A stretch of 64,000 nucleotides of DNA from Oscillospiraceae bacterium (GCA_015067895.1 SVLP01000009.1:5003-69002), one strand, 5' to 3'. Positions 52,273 to 62,019 are shown, numbered from the stretch's first letter. Notes: generated from the sequence alone by a model not told the origin. Numbers and translations: made by a program.

Positions 52273-53000
52273 ATGAGCGAATTGGAATCCCAGTTGGAAG
52301 AGTGCGGGGTTTGTCGCGCCCTGCATCCTTACAACGAACTGGCGTGTTTTGAAGACACGCTGATCTGCGCCGAATGTCTGGAGGACAGCACCGTCATCTG
52401 CGGCCGCTGCGGGGAGCGGATCTGGCGGGACGATGACCAGGGCAACGAGGACTCCGGCCATCTTTGCCAGAGCTGCTATGATCGGTACTACAACACCTGT
52501 GAGGAGTGCCACCGGATCATCTGCGAGGAGGACGCCTACTATGAAGACGACGACACCGTCCTCTGCTACGATTGCCACCGGCATCCTCTACATGGGCGTG
52601 GAAATCGAGCTGGACGAGGGCGGCGAAAGCGACAACCAGGCCCGGAAGCTGCTGGAGATCGCCAACAGCGAGACGGAGCGGATCTATTGCAAGCACGACG
52701 GCAGCCTGAACGATGGCTTCGAGGTCGTGTCCCACCCCATGACCCTGGCTTACCACATAGAGAAGATGCCCTGGCAGTCTTCGGTGACAACATTGCCGAC
52801 CAGGAAGCGGTCATTGCACGAATCGTGTACTTCTTCGAAAAGCACTGGGAGGAGCTGCTGAAATTCTCCCGCCGTACCCATCGGCAGATGGAGCAGTGGG
52901 CGAACCGCTACGGCTACAAGGACACGCCGATGGAGATCCTCGACCACGCCAAGAAAGGCTTCCGTGGTTTTCGGTACACGGCAGTCAACCTCACGAACGG
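52273..53000 (+). pseudogene. Degraded amidoligase-family gene
   Basis: The ATG after GGAGG starts a cysteine-rich head (EECGVCRALHPYNELACF, CGRCGERIW, CYDRYYNTCEECHRI). At about 52580 the reading shifts, and ILYMGVEIELDEGG ... DGSLNDGFEVVSHPMTLAYH continues in another frame. At about 52775 it returns to the first frame with a large deletion (FGDNIADQEAVIARIVYFFE, LKFSRRTHRQMEQWANRYGY, RYTAVNLTNG). Intact amidoligases continue for about 70 residues more, but here the reading meets an inverted polymerase fragment at about 53000. Confidence 0.8.
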
Positions 53001-53557
53001 CGCAAACCTGATGTATTTTTTCCGAAGCATCAGGTCGAAGGCTGCAAAGGTCATGCACACGGCGATGAACTGGCGCATACCGTTCCGCATCCAGGACATA
53101 TAGTCCGTGGAAGCCACGAACAGGAAGATGCTGAGCCAGAAATTGGGGGAATACCGGCGGAAAGTATAGACCATACACCACATCTGGAACGCCGCAATGA
53201 TGATAAAAAACTGCCGGTAGTCACTAACGCCGCAGACCTTCAAAATCGTAATCAGTGCGGTGAAGCCGGGGTCTTTTTTGCTGGAGGCCATGATCGCAGG
53301 GATGTCCGCAAGGGATGTGGGGCAGTGCGGAAAGCAGCGGCGTATGACGAAGTATCCGCACCGCCGGTGCGGTAGCCCGCCCACAGGACATACGGCAGCA
53401 CCAGCAGCGCAGCCGTGAACCAGTACCACCGCTCCTGAACCTGACCGCAGACCAATTCCTGTTTCTTCGGCATCTTATACAGGACGACGCCCGCTGCGAA
53501 TATCCAGATCAAAAGATACCAGTAGCTCGTCTGCTCCAAATCAAAAATAGTACTCAT
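53000..53557 (-). pseudogene. Truncated, frameshifted EpsG-like polymerase gene
   Basis: From the start at 53557, MSTIFDLEQTSYWYLLIW to GYRTGGADTSSYAAAFRT match the EpsG at 34656. A shift near 53320 moves the reading into another frame with SKKDPGFTALITILK, FIIIAAFQMWCMVYTF and NGMRQFIAVCMTFAAFD, ending at about 53000 in RKKYIRFA. The C-terminal half is gone. Similarity to the intact copy is roughly two-thirds, so it is an old paralogue, in opposite orientation to it. Confidence 0.82.
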
Positions 53558-53710
53558 AAACGATCCTCAAAAACAACGTCAGAATTCTTCATGATCCTTC
53601 TGTAAATCAATTAATTATTTAATGATTTACAGGAAAAGTAAACCCAATAATCCAGACGGGATATACGCTTTTTTGGGTGGAAATGTGCAACCCGTCGGCG
53701 GAACGAAAAG

Positions 53711-53738
53711 CGGATCCTCCGGAAAACCGGAGGATCCG
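53711..53738 (-). terminator. Intrinsic terminator of the GtrB-like gene
   Basis: CGGATCCTCCGG / CCGGAGGATCCG, a perfect 12-bp stem, 9 bases past the stop at 53747 with CTTTTC after it on the minus strand. The stretch 53558-53710 holds nothing else I can name. Confidence 0.78.
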
Positions 53739-53746
53739 TCTGGAAT

Positions 53747-54685
53747 TCACTGATCCTCGTAGCTGAGGATCTCTTTGGCCAGGTAAACGGGCCTTTGCTT
53801 GCTCTGTTCAAAGGTGCGGCCCACGTATTCGCCGATGATGCCGATGCAGATCAGCTCCATGGCCCCCAGGGCCAGGATCAGCACGATGATGGTGGCATAG
53901 CCGGGGATGGCGATGCCGAAGGCCAGCTTCTCGAAGACGACCCAGAACAGGTACAGCACCGCAGAGAGTGCGCTGACGCCGCCGAGATAGGTCGCCATCC
54001 GCAGGGGGGCCGTGGAGAAGCCGATGATGCCGTCCACCGCATAGTTGAAGAGCTTGCGGAACGACCATTTGGTGCTTCCCGCCACCCGCTCCTGGGCGGT
54101 GTAGGGGATGAAGCAGGTCTCATAGCCCACCCAGGCGAAGAGCCCCTTGGAAAAGCGGTGGTACTCGGCCATATCCAGCAGATCCTCCGCCACGCACCGG
54201 CGGAAGGTGCGGAAGTCGCTGGCATCGGGATGGAGCTTGACGGTGGAGAGCTTGTTGATGATGGAATAGAAGCTCTTCTTAAAGAAGCTCAGCACCTTGC
54301 CCTCGCCCCGGCGATCCTGGTAGGCGGCCACCACGTCATATTCGGGCTTCTCCTCCAGAATGGCAACCATGTCCCGGACGATCTCCGGACGCTGCTGGAG
54401 GTCGGCGTCAATGAGGGAGACATACTCGCCCACGGCCTGCTCCATACCGGCGTAGATGGCGGACTCCTTGCCGAAATTCCGGGAGAAGGAGACCACCTTC
54501 ACCGGGCAGCGCTGGGCAGCGAAGAGCTTTTTCAATTGGAATAACGTGGTGTCCTTGCTGCCGTCGTTGACGAAGATGACTTCGTAGTCGTAGCCGCAGC
54601 CGTCGAAGGCGGCGATGACCGCGTCGAGGAACAGGTTCACGGATTCGGCCTCATTGTAACAGGGAACCACAAGGGAAAGTTTCAT
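53747..54685 (-). CDS. GtrB/DPM1-type polyprenyl-phosphate glycosyltransferase, 312 aa
   Basis: A GT2 enzyme that loads a hexose onto undecaprenyl phosphate. LSLVVPCYNEAESVNLFLDA, VIFVNDGSKDTTLFQL, FSRNFGKESAIYAGM and LIDADLQQRPEIVRDM are the family blocks. Two C-terminal membrane helices (about 232-260 and 268-292) end in ELICIGIIGEYVGRTFEQSK. A TTTACT/TATAAT promoter precedes it. It lies apart from the main operon and could supply side-chain sugars added outside the membrane. Confidence 0.9.
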   Translation of the reverse strand: MKLSLVVPCYNEAESVNLFLDAVIAAFDGCGYDYEVIFVNDGSKDTTLFQLKKLFAAQRCPVKVVSFSRNFGKESAIYAGMEQAVGEYVSLIDADLQQRPEIVRDMVAILEEKPEYDVVAAYQDRRGEGKVLSFFKKSFYSIINKLSTVKLHPDASDFRTFRRCVAEDLLDMAEYHRFSKGLFAWVGYETCFIPYTAQERVAGSTKWSFRKLFNYAVDGIIGFSTAPLRMATYLGGVSALSAVLYLFWVVFEKLAFGIAIPGYATIIVLILALGAMELICIGIIGEYVGRTFEQSKQRPVYLAKEILSYEDQ

Positions 54686-54718
54686 AGGATTCAGCTCGCT
54701 TTATTGGAATTTCATTTT

Positions 54719-54747
54719 ATTATATTCCATCTTTGGGGAAAAGTAAA
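54719..54747 (-). promoter_or_regulatory. Promoter of the GtrB-like gene
   Basis: TTTACT and TATAAT with a 17-base spacer, 34 bases before the start. The hexamers are identical to those of the operon promoter at 34540. Confidence 0.65.
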
Positions 54748-54833
54748 TATGAAAATAGCCCGTGGGGAGAAGCTGTAACCGCAAGGGAACGCCAAAAGCA
54801 TCGCACACCCATGTAGGGAACGGGCAGCAAAAA

Positions 54834-54857
54834 GGCTCCCGGCTTACGCCGGGAGCC
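54834..54857 (-). terminator. Intrinsic terminator of the SLH subtilase
   Basis: GGCTCCCGGC / GCCGGGAGCC with a TTTTT tract on the minus strand, 8 bases past the stop at 54866. A relic GTAGGGAACGG (54812-54822) lies next to it. Confidence 0.85.
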
Positions 54858-54865
54858 AGGGACTG

Positions 54866-57800
54866 TTACCAGAGGAAGGTGGTGACGAAACGCTGGATGA
54901 TGATGGCGATCTGGGCACGGTTTGCTAGGCCGTTGGGGCCCAGGGTGGTCTCGGTCATGCCGGAGATGATGCCGTTGGCCACGGCCCACTCCATGGGCTC
55001 CCGGGCGTGGGCGGCGATCTGGCCGGCGTCGGTGTAGCCGCTGAGGTCTGCCCGCTTGGCGGTGTCGATGCCCATGGTCTTTGCAAAGCGCATCAGGAAG
55101 GTGACCATATTCTGGCGCACCAGAGTGCCGCCGGGGTTGAAGTGGGTGGCATCGGAGCCGGTGGTGATGCCGTTTTCAAAGGCCCACAGCACCGCGTCGG
55201 TGAACCAGCTCTCGGCGGGCACATCCACGAAGGGATTGTCGATGGTGACGGCCGGAGAACCGGCCATGCGGTACAGGATCACCACGAACTGGGCCCGGTT
55301 GATGTTGGCACCGGGGGCGAAAACGCCGCCGTCCATGCCGTTCATGAAGCCGTAGCGGGTGACGAAGTCCACCGCATCATAGAACCAGGTGCCCTCGGCG
55401 ATGTCGGAGTACATGGTGTTGACCTTGTAGTCTCTCAGGGCTTCCCATGCAGCCAGCAGGGATGCATACTGGGCATCCACGTCGGGCTGGGTGTAGTCGG
55501 GGATGGCGTTGACGTTGTTCAGGAATTGATCGGCTGCGTCAAGCTGTGCCAGCAGGGCAGTGACGGACTCGGCGGGGAAGATGTCCAGCTTCAGGTGCTC
55601 CCGGTCGGCATTGACCTGGGCATACAGCTCCTCCAGAGCGGTCAGGTCGCCCCGGAGCACCAGCTTGGCGCGCTCCTCCTGCAGCAGCCGCACACAGGTA
55701 TCTGCCGTAAACTGGTTGGTGTTGGGATCGGCGGCAAATTCCTTGGCGGAACGGAGCACCGAGTCGAAGGTCGTCCAGCTGCGGCGGGTGTAGTCCTCCT
55801 GCTTCAGCTGCTCGCACTCTGCGATGGCAGCCAGCAGGGCGGTCAGATCAGCCCGTTTCTCCAGATGGAGGAAGGCCAGGTTCAGCTTCTCCAGGGCGGC
55901 ATCCACGGCACCCTGGACGGCGGAGTCATCGTTCAGGACTTCCAGAGCTTCCGTCAGAGCCTCCACCAGGTACCGCCAGGTGATGGGGGTGTACTCCTCT
56001 TCGTTCAGTGCATCGGCCTTGGCGACGGCCTCGGCCAGGGCGGTCTTATCGGCGGCGGGAGCCACAGCAACATTGCCGTTGGGGCTCACGATGACCTGCC
56101 AGGCGGGTTCGCCGTCCAGGGCGATGAGATAAGCGTCCTCCCGGGCGGGCAGGTACAGGTAAAGCAGGTCGTCCTCCGGATGGTTGGCGGAAATGCCCCA
56201 ATCCCTGCCGTCAACGGTGACGGAGGTCACATTGGGAGCCTCGATGTTGACCAGGAACACGGCGTCGGAGTCGTCGTTCAGGAGGGTCGTATCCCGGAAG
56301 GCCATGCCGGTGCCGGTGGAGACGGCCTTGACGGTGCCGCCGGAGATACGGGTGTTGTTGTTGGTCTGGGGGGATGCGGTGCCCGCGCCGATGGCGTCAG
56401 CCTCAAACTCACTGATGGCGGTGATGGTTCCGCCGAAGATGTAGGTGTTGCCGCCGTCCTGGCCGGGGCCGCCGCCGATGGCTGCGCCGTTGGACTTGGA
56501 GACGGCGTTGATGATACCGCCGGTGATGGTGATGTCGGGCACCACGGCACCGTAGTAGCCCTGGACACCGGTGCCGATGCAGGCGCCGCCGGTCATGGTG
56601 TTGTCCACGGTGTCCTCGGTCAGCAGGTCGAAGGTGCCGCCGTTAATATCGATGACGGCGTTCAGGTTGCCGGAGCCGTTGGCCACGCCGATGATGGGGC
56701 TGTCCACCTGGGTGAAGCCCACGAAATCGCCGCCGTTGATGGTGATGCGCATGGTCTTGTAGGGGCTGCTCCAGCCGCCGGTGGCCGCGTTGCCGGTGCC
56801 GATGGCTGCGCCGCAGTAGGCCAGGTTGTTGGTATAGCCGGACTCCCGGTTCTCCATGGCGATGTCGAAGGAGCCGCCGTTGATGGTGATGCTGACCTTG
56901 GCATTGCCGGAGCCGGTGCCGATGCCCGCACCGGCGTTCATGCCGTCGAAGACGAAGCTGCCGCCGTCAATGACGATGGTGCCCGCGTCCTCACCGGCGT
57001 TGGAGCCGATGGCCGCGCCGTAGGTGTTGTGGTTGCCCAGAACCGTCAGCTTACCGCTGCCCTTCACGGTCAGCTCCACGCCGTCGGGGACATGGATGGA
57101 GGCGGCGGAGCCGTAGTCCTGGCCGTGGACGGAGTTTTCGCCCACCAGGGTCAGGGTGTTGCCGGTGCCGGTAAAGTCGATGCCGTTGGGGTAGGAGTAG
57201 TCGGAGGCCATGCCGCTGCTCAGGTGCAGATCCTCAATGGTCAGATTCAGCTGGGCGTTCAGGCTGTCGATGGCGAGATTCTGGTAGGGATTCTCGATGG
57301 TGTTGCCCGCCGCGCCGGTGAGCCGGACGTTGTGGGCATCATCGGTGATGGTAACGGTGGTGTTGTGCAGATTCTCGGGGATGGTGTAGAAGCCGTCCTG
57401 GCGGATGACGTTGTCGCTGGGCCAGTCGGTGGTGGGAGCGGACACGGTGACGGAGGCCGCACCATAGACGCCGTTGACGGCGGTGGCCCGGATCTCGCAG
57501 GAGCCGGGGCCGACAAAATCGATCTCGGCGGTCATGGTGTCCTCGGAGACGGAAACCACCTGAGCCACATCCTCGTTGGTGGAAGACCAGGTGAGGGTCT
57601 TGTTCACCGCGTTCTCCGGATCGACGATGGCGTGCATGTCCATATTACCCGAGTCGATGTTGGCGGTAATCATGTACTCGTTGATCTGAACCAGCTGGGG
57701 TTCGATGTCCTGGCTGGTGGTGCTCATCAGATCGGACAGGTGCTCGTTCCAGGCGTAGTCGTAGATGTCCAGACGGCACATCTTGTAGCCGTCGGCCTGG

Positions 57801-60800
57801 ACATCGGTCAGGTCGAAGGTCAGGGTGGTAACGGCACCCAGCTCCGTCTCCTCCACGGCGATGATGGGGCTCAGGGCGGTGGTGAAGTCCTCGTCCACCA
57901 GCTGGGCGGCCATGACGTAGTGGTTGTCGGTGACCCGGACGGTCAGGGTGGGCTTGCCGTCAATGACCGCGTAGGTGTGGTCGACGATGGAGGGAGCCTC
58001 GTTGTCGATGTAGATGGGATATTTGCTGGTCTGGTACTCGTCCTGACCGTCGATCTTTGCATCGATGGTGTAGGTGTAGGGGCCGTCCTCCAGATACCAG
58101 TAGCCCAGCTCGTCATTGCCGCCGATGGGCTGCCAGGAGTCGCTCCAGTTGACGAAATCGGAGTAGATGTAGCCGCCGGAGGAATAGTAGAAGGACTTGT
58201 AGGTGTTCTCGTAGGCCATCACGTAGACGGGGTTCTCCGGATCCGCGTCAGCGGCGGCGGTGTACCAAATCTCCTTGGGAGCACGGAGCAGACCCTGCAT
58301 GGGGGTGATGAGGTAGTAGCCCGCGTTGCGGCTGGCGTAGGAGATCCACTGGGCCCGGGCGTTGCCGGTGATGGCGTTGACGCCCAGGTAGTTGCCGTTG
58401 CCGTTGTAGTCCATCTGGGCCAGGGCAGACTCGACCATGAAGGAGGTCTCGTCGTCATACATGGTGGTATCGAAGATGGGGGCGTCGGCCCAGTCGCCGT
58501 AGAAGCCCAGGTAGGGCAGGCCCAGGGATGCGGTGTCATCTCCGGTGAGCCGGACGAAGCCCTCCACATAGATGCCGTTGGGGAAGGCGGCCAGCTTGGC
58601 CTTGCCCGCAGCGGTCAGCTCGATGGTCACGGAGACCTCGGCGGTCTCGCCGGGCTGGACGGTGATGGACTCGGAGGAGAAGGTCACGGTCAGCTCATCC
58701 TCCTCCATGGCGCGGCACAGCTCAGAGATATAGCTCTGACCGTAGTGCTCCTCGGTCTGGGCGGCGATGGGATCGATGGAGATATTCCAGGTCTTGGCGG
58801 AATCGGAGATGTTGTGGACGGTGAAGGAGAAGCTGTACACGCCCTCCTCACTCTCTCCCAGCTCGGCCTTGGGACGGCCGCCCTCCACGGTCAGATAGGC
58901 CTCGGAATGGATGGCGGCGGAGACATTGGCAAGGCCTGCGCCCTGCTTCCGGGGGGTGTAGCTGACGCCGTTGGGATCGGTGACGGGCACGGCGGTGGAC
59001 AGGAGCAGATTGTCCACCAGCTCCTGCTTCTCAAAATCGGACAAGCTGGGGTAGGCCTCGTTCACATACTGGCGCACCAGGGCGGCGGCACCGGTCATGT
59101 GGGGGGCAGCCATGGAGGTGCCGCTCATCTCCTCGTAGCCGCCGGAGCTGGAGGTGGACCAGACATTGCCGCCGGGGGCGGTGATCTCAGGCTTCAGGCT
59201 CAGGTCGGGGGCCACGCCCATGGAGCTGAAGTCACTCATCTGACCGGCCACGGGGCTCTCCATCCGGCCGGAGAAATCATTGGAGACGGTGACCTCCTTG
59301 ACGGCGGCGTCCCGGAGCTGCTTGCCCTCGGCCTTAGAAAGGAAGACCGCGGGGATCAGACCGTTGAGCTGCATGTAGACGGTCTCCTCCACGTCGGTGT
59401 TGTTGTAGACGAGCATGGCGACGGCACCGGCGTTGTAGGCGTTGAGCTCCTTCTCGGTGAAGGCGATCTCACCCCGCTCCACCAGAGCGATCTTGCCGGC
59501 CACGTCCACCTTGGCGAAGTCGTTGGCGTTGCCCACGCCGGTGACGCGGACATATTCGTAGGTGCCCTCCAGATCGCCGATCTTCAGGGCGGCGTCGGGA
59601 GTCTCGTCGAAGGAGATCTTCTCATCGCCCAGCAGGAGGTAGCTGCCGAAGGCCAGGTTCTCATTGACGGAGGCCACGGACAGAGAGGCGGCATAGGTGG
59701 AGGGGGAGCCCACGATGCCATAGTCGGGGTTGCCCGCCAGAGCCAGGTCGGTGCCCTGGAGGTTCTCCACGGCGGAGTTGCCGTCATTGCCTGCGGAGAT
59801 CATCAGATTCACGCCTGAATTGCGGACGGTGTTGTAGACGGCGTCGGTGGCCTCGTCCTCAAAGGTGAAGCCGCAGGGGGTGCCCAAACTCATGTTGACG
59901 GTGTCCACGCCCAGGATCACACAGTCCTCCAGGGCGGCGATGATGTCGGAGTCCAGGGCGCCGCCCTCGTCGGGGAAGACCTTCATGATGGCCAGCTGGG
60001 CATCGGGAGCCACGCCCCGGAAGCTCTCGCCGTTGGCGGCGACGGTGCCCGCCACGTGGGTGCCGTGGCCCTGGGCATCGGAGACATCGTCGTCCTCGTC
60101 GGCGTAGTCGTAGGCGAAGGCCACCTTGGCATTGTGGTAGAGCTTGCCGGTGGCGGTCAGGCCCGTCAGGGCGGCGATGGTCTCGGCAGTCACAACTGCG
60201 CCCTCCACCTTCTCACCGATGAAGGCCTCGTGATCCACCTTCAGGCCGGTGTCCAGGATGGCGGCGAAGGTGCCCTTGCCGGTGTAGCCCTCGGCGTTGA
60301 CGGCGTCGGAATTCATCAGCTCGCCGCTGGTGATGAGCTCGCCCTCGGCCTCCTGAAGCGCAGGAACCTCATAGCGGTTGCCCAGGGTGACCCGCTTCAC
60401 GCCGGGGATGGCCTCCAGGGCTGCCCGGTCGCCGTAGGCGGCGGTGACGGCGAAGCCGTTCATGACCACCTGATAGCGGTGGGTGATGGTCACATCTGCC
60501 GCAGCCTCCACGGCGGCGGCCATGACGGTCTGCTGCTTTTCGATGGCATTGGCCCGAACATTCCCCTTCTGGGTGTCCAGGTAGTCCGCCAGCTTCATAC
60601 CGGCGGGAAGGGAATCGGCCAGAGGAGCGTCCTCCAGCTCCACGATGAATTCCACTTCGGTCTTGGGATCTACCCGGTCGAAGGTGGTCTTCTGCTCGTC
60701 CAGGTAGTCGGCAATGGTTTTGAAGCTGTTTGCTTCAGACCGGGCGGGGGCAGCGGATGCGGCGGGGAATAGTCCGAAGACCATGACCATCGCCAGCACC

Positions 60801-60835
60801 AGTGCCAGCGCACGAATGCCAGGCTTGTTGTACAT
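54866..60835 (-). CDS. SLH-anchored S8 subtilisin-like protease, 1989 aa
   Basis: A giant cell-surface protease. A signal peptide (ALALVLAMVMVFGLFPAASA) is followed by an I9-type propeptide, then the S8 domain: catalytic D about 195 (AAILDTGLKVDHEAF), H about 260 (GHGTHVAGTVAA) and S about 574 (MSGTSMAAPHMTGAAAL), with a PA domain inserted at about 370-480 as in lactocepin. Later come Fn3-like modules, a BIG-like domain (about 1045-1135), a repetitive NGGSF/GGAAIG beta-helix-like region (about 1145-1540), FIVAR-like helical repeats (about 1590-1800) and three SLH domains (about 1805-1985). The ATG at 60835 lies 8 bases after GGAGG. Confidence 0.92.
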   Translation of the reverse strand: MYNKPGIRALALVLAMVMVFGLFPAASAAPARSEANSFKTIADYLDEQKTTFDRVDPKTEVEFIVELEDAPLADSLPAGMKLADYLDTQKGNVRANAIEKQQTVMAAAVEAAADVTITHRYQVVMNGFAVTAAYGDRAALEAIPGVKRVTLGNRYEVPALQEAEGELITSGELMNSDAVNAEGYTGKGTFAAILDTGLKVDHEAFIGEKVEGAVVTAETIAALTGLTATGKLYHNAKVAFAYDYADEDDDVSDAQGHGTHVAGTVAANGESFRGVAPDAQLAIMKVFPDEGGALDSDIIAALEDCVILGVDTVNMSLGTPCGFTFEDEATDAVYNTVRNSGVNLMISAGNDGNSAVENLQGTDLALAGNPDYGIVGSPSTYAASLSVASVNENLAFGSYLLLGDEKISFDETPDAALKIGDLEGTYEYVRVTGVGNANDFAKVDVAGKIALVERGEIAFTEKELNAYNAGAVAMLVYNNTDVEETVYMQLNGLIPAVFLSKAEGKQLRDAAVKEVTVSNDFSGRMESPVAGQMSDFSSMGVAPDLSLKPEITAPGGNVWSTSSSGGYEEMSGTSMAAPHMTGAAALVRQYVNEAYPSLSDFEKQELVDNLLLSTAVPVTDPNGVSYTPRKQGAGLANVSAAIHSEAYLTVEGGRPKAELGESEEGVYSFSFTVHNISDSAKTWNISIDPIAAQTEEHYGQSYISELCRAMEEDELTVTFSSESITVQPGETAEVSVTIELTAAGKAKLAAFPNGIYVEGFVRLTGDDTASLGLPYLGFYGDWADAPIFDTTMYDDETSFMVESALAQMDYNGNGNYLGVNAITGNARAQWISYASRNAGYYLITPMQGLLRAPKEIWYTAAADADPENPVYVMAYENTYKSFYYSSGGYIYSDFVNWSDSWQPIGGNDELGYWYLEDGPYTYTIDAKIDGQDEYQTSKYPIYIDNEAPSIVDHTYAVIDGKPTLTVRVTDNHYVMAAQLVDEDFTTALSPIIAVEETELGAVTTLTFDLTDVQADGYKMCRLDIYDYAWNEHLSDLMSTTSQDIEPQLVQINEYMITANIDSGNMDMHAIVDPENAVNKTLTWSSTNEDVAQVVSVSEDTMTAEIDFVGPGSCEIRATAVNGVYGAASVTVSAPTTDWPSDNVIRQDGFYTIPENLHNTTVTITDDAHNVRLTGAAGNTIENPYQNLAIDSLNAQLNLTIEDLHLSSGMASDYSYPNGIDFTGTGNTLTLVGENSVHGQDYGSAASIHVPDGVELTVKGSGKLTVLGNHNTYGAAIGSNAGEDAGTIVIDGGSFVFDGMNAGAGIGTGSGNAKVSITINGGSFDIAMENRESGYTNNLAYCGAAIGTGNAATGGWSSPYKTMRITINGGDFVGFTQVDSPIIGVANGSGNLNAVIDINGGTFDLLTEDTVDNTMTGGACIGTGVQGYYGAVVPDITITGGIINAVSKSNGAAIGGGPGQDGGNTYIFGGTITAISEFEADAIGAGTASPQTNNNTRISGGTVKAVSTGTGMAFRDTTLLNDDSDAVFLVNIEAPNVTSVTVDGRDWGISANHPEDDLLYLYLPAREDAYLIALDGEPAWQVIVSPNGNVAVAPAADKTALAEAVAKADALNEEEYTPITWRYLVEALTEALEVLNDDSAVQGAVDAALEKLNLAFLHLEKRADLTALLAAIAECEQLKQEDYTRRSWTTFDSVLRSAKEFAADPNTNQFTADTCVRLLQEERAKLVLRGDLTALEELYAQVNADREHLKLDIFPAESVTALLAQLDAADQFLNNVNAIPDYTQPDVDAQYASLLAAWEALRDYKVNTMYSDIAEGTWFYDAVDFVTRYGFMNGMDGGVFAPGANINRAQFVVILYRMAGSPAVTIDNPFVDVPAESWFTDAVLWAFENGITTGSDATHFNPGGTLVRQNMVTFLMRFAKTMGIDTAKRADLSGYTDAGQIAAHAREPMEWAVANGIISGMTETTLGPNGLANRAQIAIIIQRFVTTFLW

Positions 60836-60884
60836 TTTCATTTCCTCCATGTTTTTGATTTCCAGGAGTTCTCTGGATTTTTCC

Positions 60885-60913
60885 ATTATACTAGGAGAAA
60901 AAACTGCCGTCAA
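60885..60913 (-). promoter_or_regulatory. Promoter of the SLH subtilase
   Basis: TTGACG and TATAAT with a 17-base spacer on the minus strand, about 50 bases before the start at 60835. Confidence 0.7.
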
Positions 60914-60922
60914 GGACGCAAA

Positions 60923-60950
60923 ACCCGCACGGGAAGATTCCCGTGCGGGT
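60923..60950 (-). terminator. Intrinsic terminator of the sugar phosphotransferase
   Basis: ACCCGCACGGG / CCCGTGCGGGT, an 11-bp stem 5 bases past the stop, then TTTTG on the minus strand. Confidence 0.85.
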
Positions 60951-60954
60951 AGGT

Positions 60955-61557
60955 TCATTTCTTCATGCTGCCGGTGCCGCCCTCCACCACGCCGTCGCTG
61001 CGGAGCACGGCGGTGATGGTGCCCAGGAAGCACTTGACATCGAAGGCAAAGCTGAGCTTTTCCACATATTCGCCGTCCAGACGGGCCTTCACATCGATCT
61101 CCAGCTCGTCGCGGCCGTTGATCTGAGCCCAGCCGGTGAGACCGGGGCGGACGTCGTTGGCGCCGTACTTGTCCCGCTCGGCGATCAGGTCGAACTGGTT
61201 CCACAGGGCAGGCCGGGGGCCGATGACGGCCATGTCGCCCCAGAGGATGTTGAACAGCTGGGGCAGCTCGTCCAGACTGGTCTTGCGCAGGAATTTGCCG
61301 ACCCTGGTGATGTACTGGTCAGGGTTGGCCAGCAGATGGGTGGGCATGTCCTTGGGGGTGTCGGTGCGCATGGTGCGGAATTTCAGGATGTAAAAATGGC
61401 TCTTGCCCAGGCCCACCCGCTTCTGCTTGAACAGCACGGGGCCGGGGGAGTCCAGCTTGATGGCGATGCACAGCGCGATCAGCAGCCAGCCCAGCAGGAT
61501 GATGCCCGCCAGGGACAGCACGATGGCCAGCAGTCGCTTGAGATAATTCTTATACAT
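60955..61557 (-). CDS. Initiating undecaprenyl-phosphate sugar phosphotransferase (PglC/WcaJ type), 200 aa
   Basis: A monotopic phosphoglycosyl transferase that starts lipid-linked oligosaccharides by moving a sugar-1-phosphate to undecaprenyl phosphate. One N-terminal re-entrant helix (LAIVLSLAGIILLGWLLIAL) is followed by GPVLFKQKRVGLG, ILKFRTMRTDTP, the catalytic D-E in RKTSLDELPQLFNIL, WGDMAVIGPRPAL and RPGLTGWAQINGRD. The short length is that of PglC-type enzymes. The 34.6-52.1 kb operon has no such enzyme, so this is the best candidate to prime it. Confidence 0.92.
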   Translation of the reverse strand: MYKNYLKRLLAIVLSLAGIILLGWLLIALCIAIKLDSPGPVLFKQKRVGLGKSHFYILKFRTMRTDTPKDMPTHLLANPDQYITRVGKFLRKTSLDELPQLFNILWGDMAVIGPRPALWNQFDLIAERDKYGANDVRPGLTGWAQINGRDELEIDVKARLDGEYVEKLSFAFDVKCFLGTITAVLRSDGVVEGGTGSMKK

Positions 61558-61597
61558 AGTTGCAACCTCTATATACAGCTTCTTTCGTGTAATCTTT

Positions 61598-61626
61598 ATT
61601 ATAATATTTTATGGACGAATTGTAAA
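61598..61626 (-). promoter_or_regulatory. Promoter of the sugar phosphotransferase
   Basis: TTTACA and TATAAT with a 17-base spacer, 41 bases before the start at 61557. Confidence 0.7.
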
Positions 61627-61718
61627 CTGCATTTTGACAAAGAGATACACAAAAAACACCGAATATCCACAGGGAAAAACTGGACAAAATGGAAGGCTGC
61701 CGGAAAAACATGGGCAGT

Positions 61719-61949
61719 TCAGCGGACGCCCCTTCTGCGCCGCAGGTCGGGCTCGGTGCCGAGAAAAAAGTCGGCGGAGACATTGTAGAACCGGCACAGG
61801 GTGACGAGATGCCGGATGGGCAGCTCGTTGGCGCCCCGCTCGTAGCGGGCGTACATGGTCTGGGAGGTGCCCAGAACCTGGGCCACCTGGGTCTGGGTCA
61901 GGTCATTGTCCTCCCGGAGTCCCCGGAGCTTCTGTTGAATGGTCTGCAT
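61719..61949 (-). CDS. XRE-family regulator, 76 aa
   Basis: A minimal helix-turn-helix repressor: IQQKLRGLREDNDLTQTQVA, QVLGTSQTMYARYERGANEL, PIRHLVTLCRFYNVSADFFL, then a short basic tail (RRRRGVR). It is a paralogue of the regulator at 8770. A TTTACTA / TAGTAAA palindrome and a further TTTACT half-site lie just upstream, which suits autoregulation. No obvious ribosome-binding site beyond GAGGTG was seen. Confidence 0.84.
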   Translation of the reverse strand: MQTIQQKLRGLREDNDLTQTQVAQVLGTSQTMYARYERGANELPIRHLVTLCRFYNVSADFFLGTEPDLRRRRGVR

Positions 61950-61999
61950 AGATCACACCTCGGATGGAAAGATATCCTAAGTGTAGCAAGGTACAGAAT

Positions 62000-62019
62000 T
62001 TTACTAGAAAAATAGTAAA
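62000..62019. promoter_or_regulatory. Operator-like palindrome upstream of the XRE gene
   Basis: TTTACTA-GAAAAA-TAGTAAA, with a third TTTACT at 62024-62029. It lies 51-80 bases before the XRE start. Confidence 0.5.

Noticed and set aside
52267..53103. A 278-residue open frame taken as an intact protein
   Set aside because: The middle is read in the wrong frame and the end is antisense polymerase sequence; it is a broken amidoligase gene.
55007..59818. 1603-codon open frame opposite the SLH subtilase
   Set aside because: Antisense of a gene with a full catalytic triad and SLH domains; the translation is G/V/H/D-rich with no domains.
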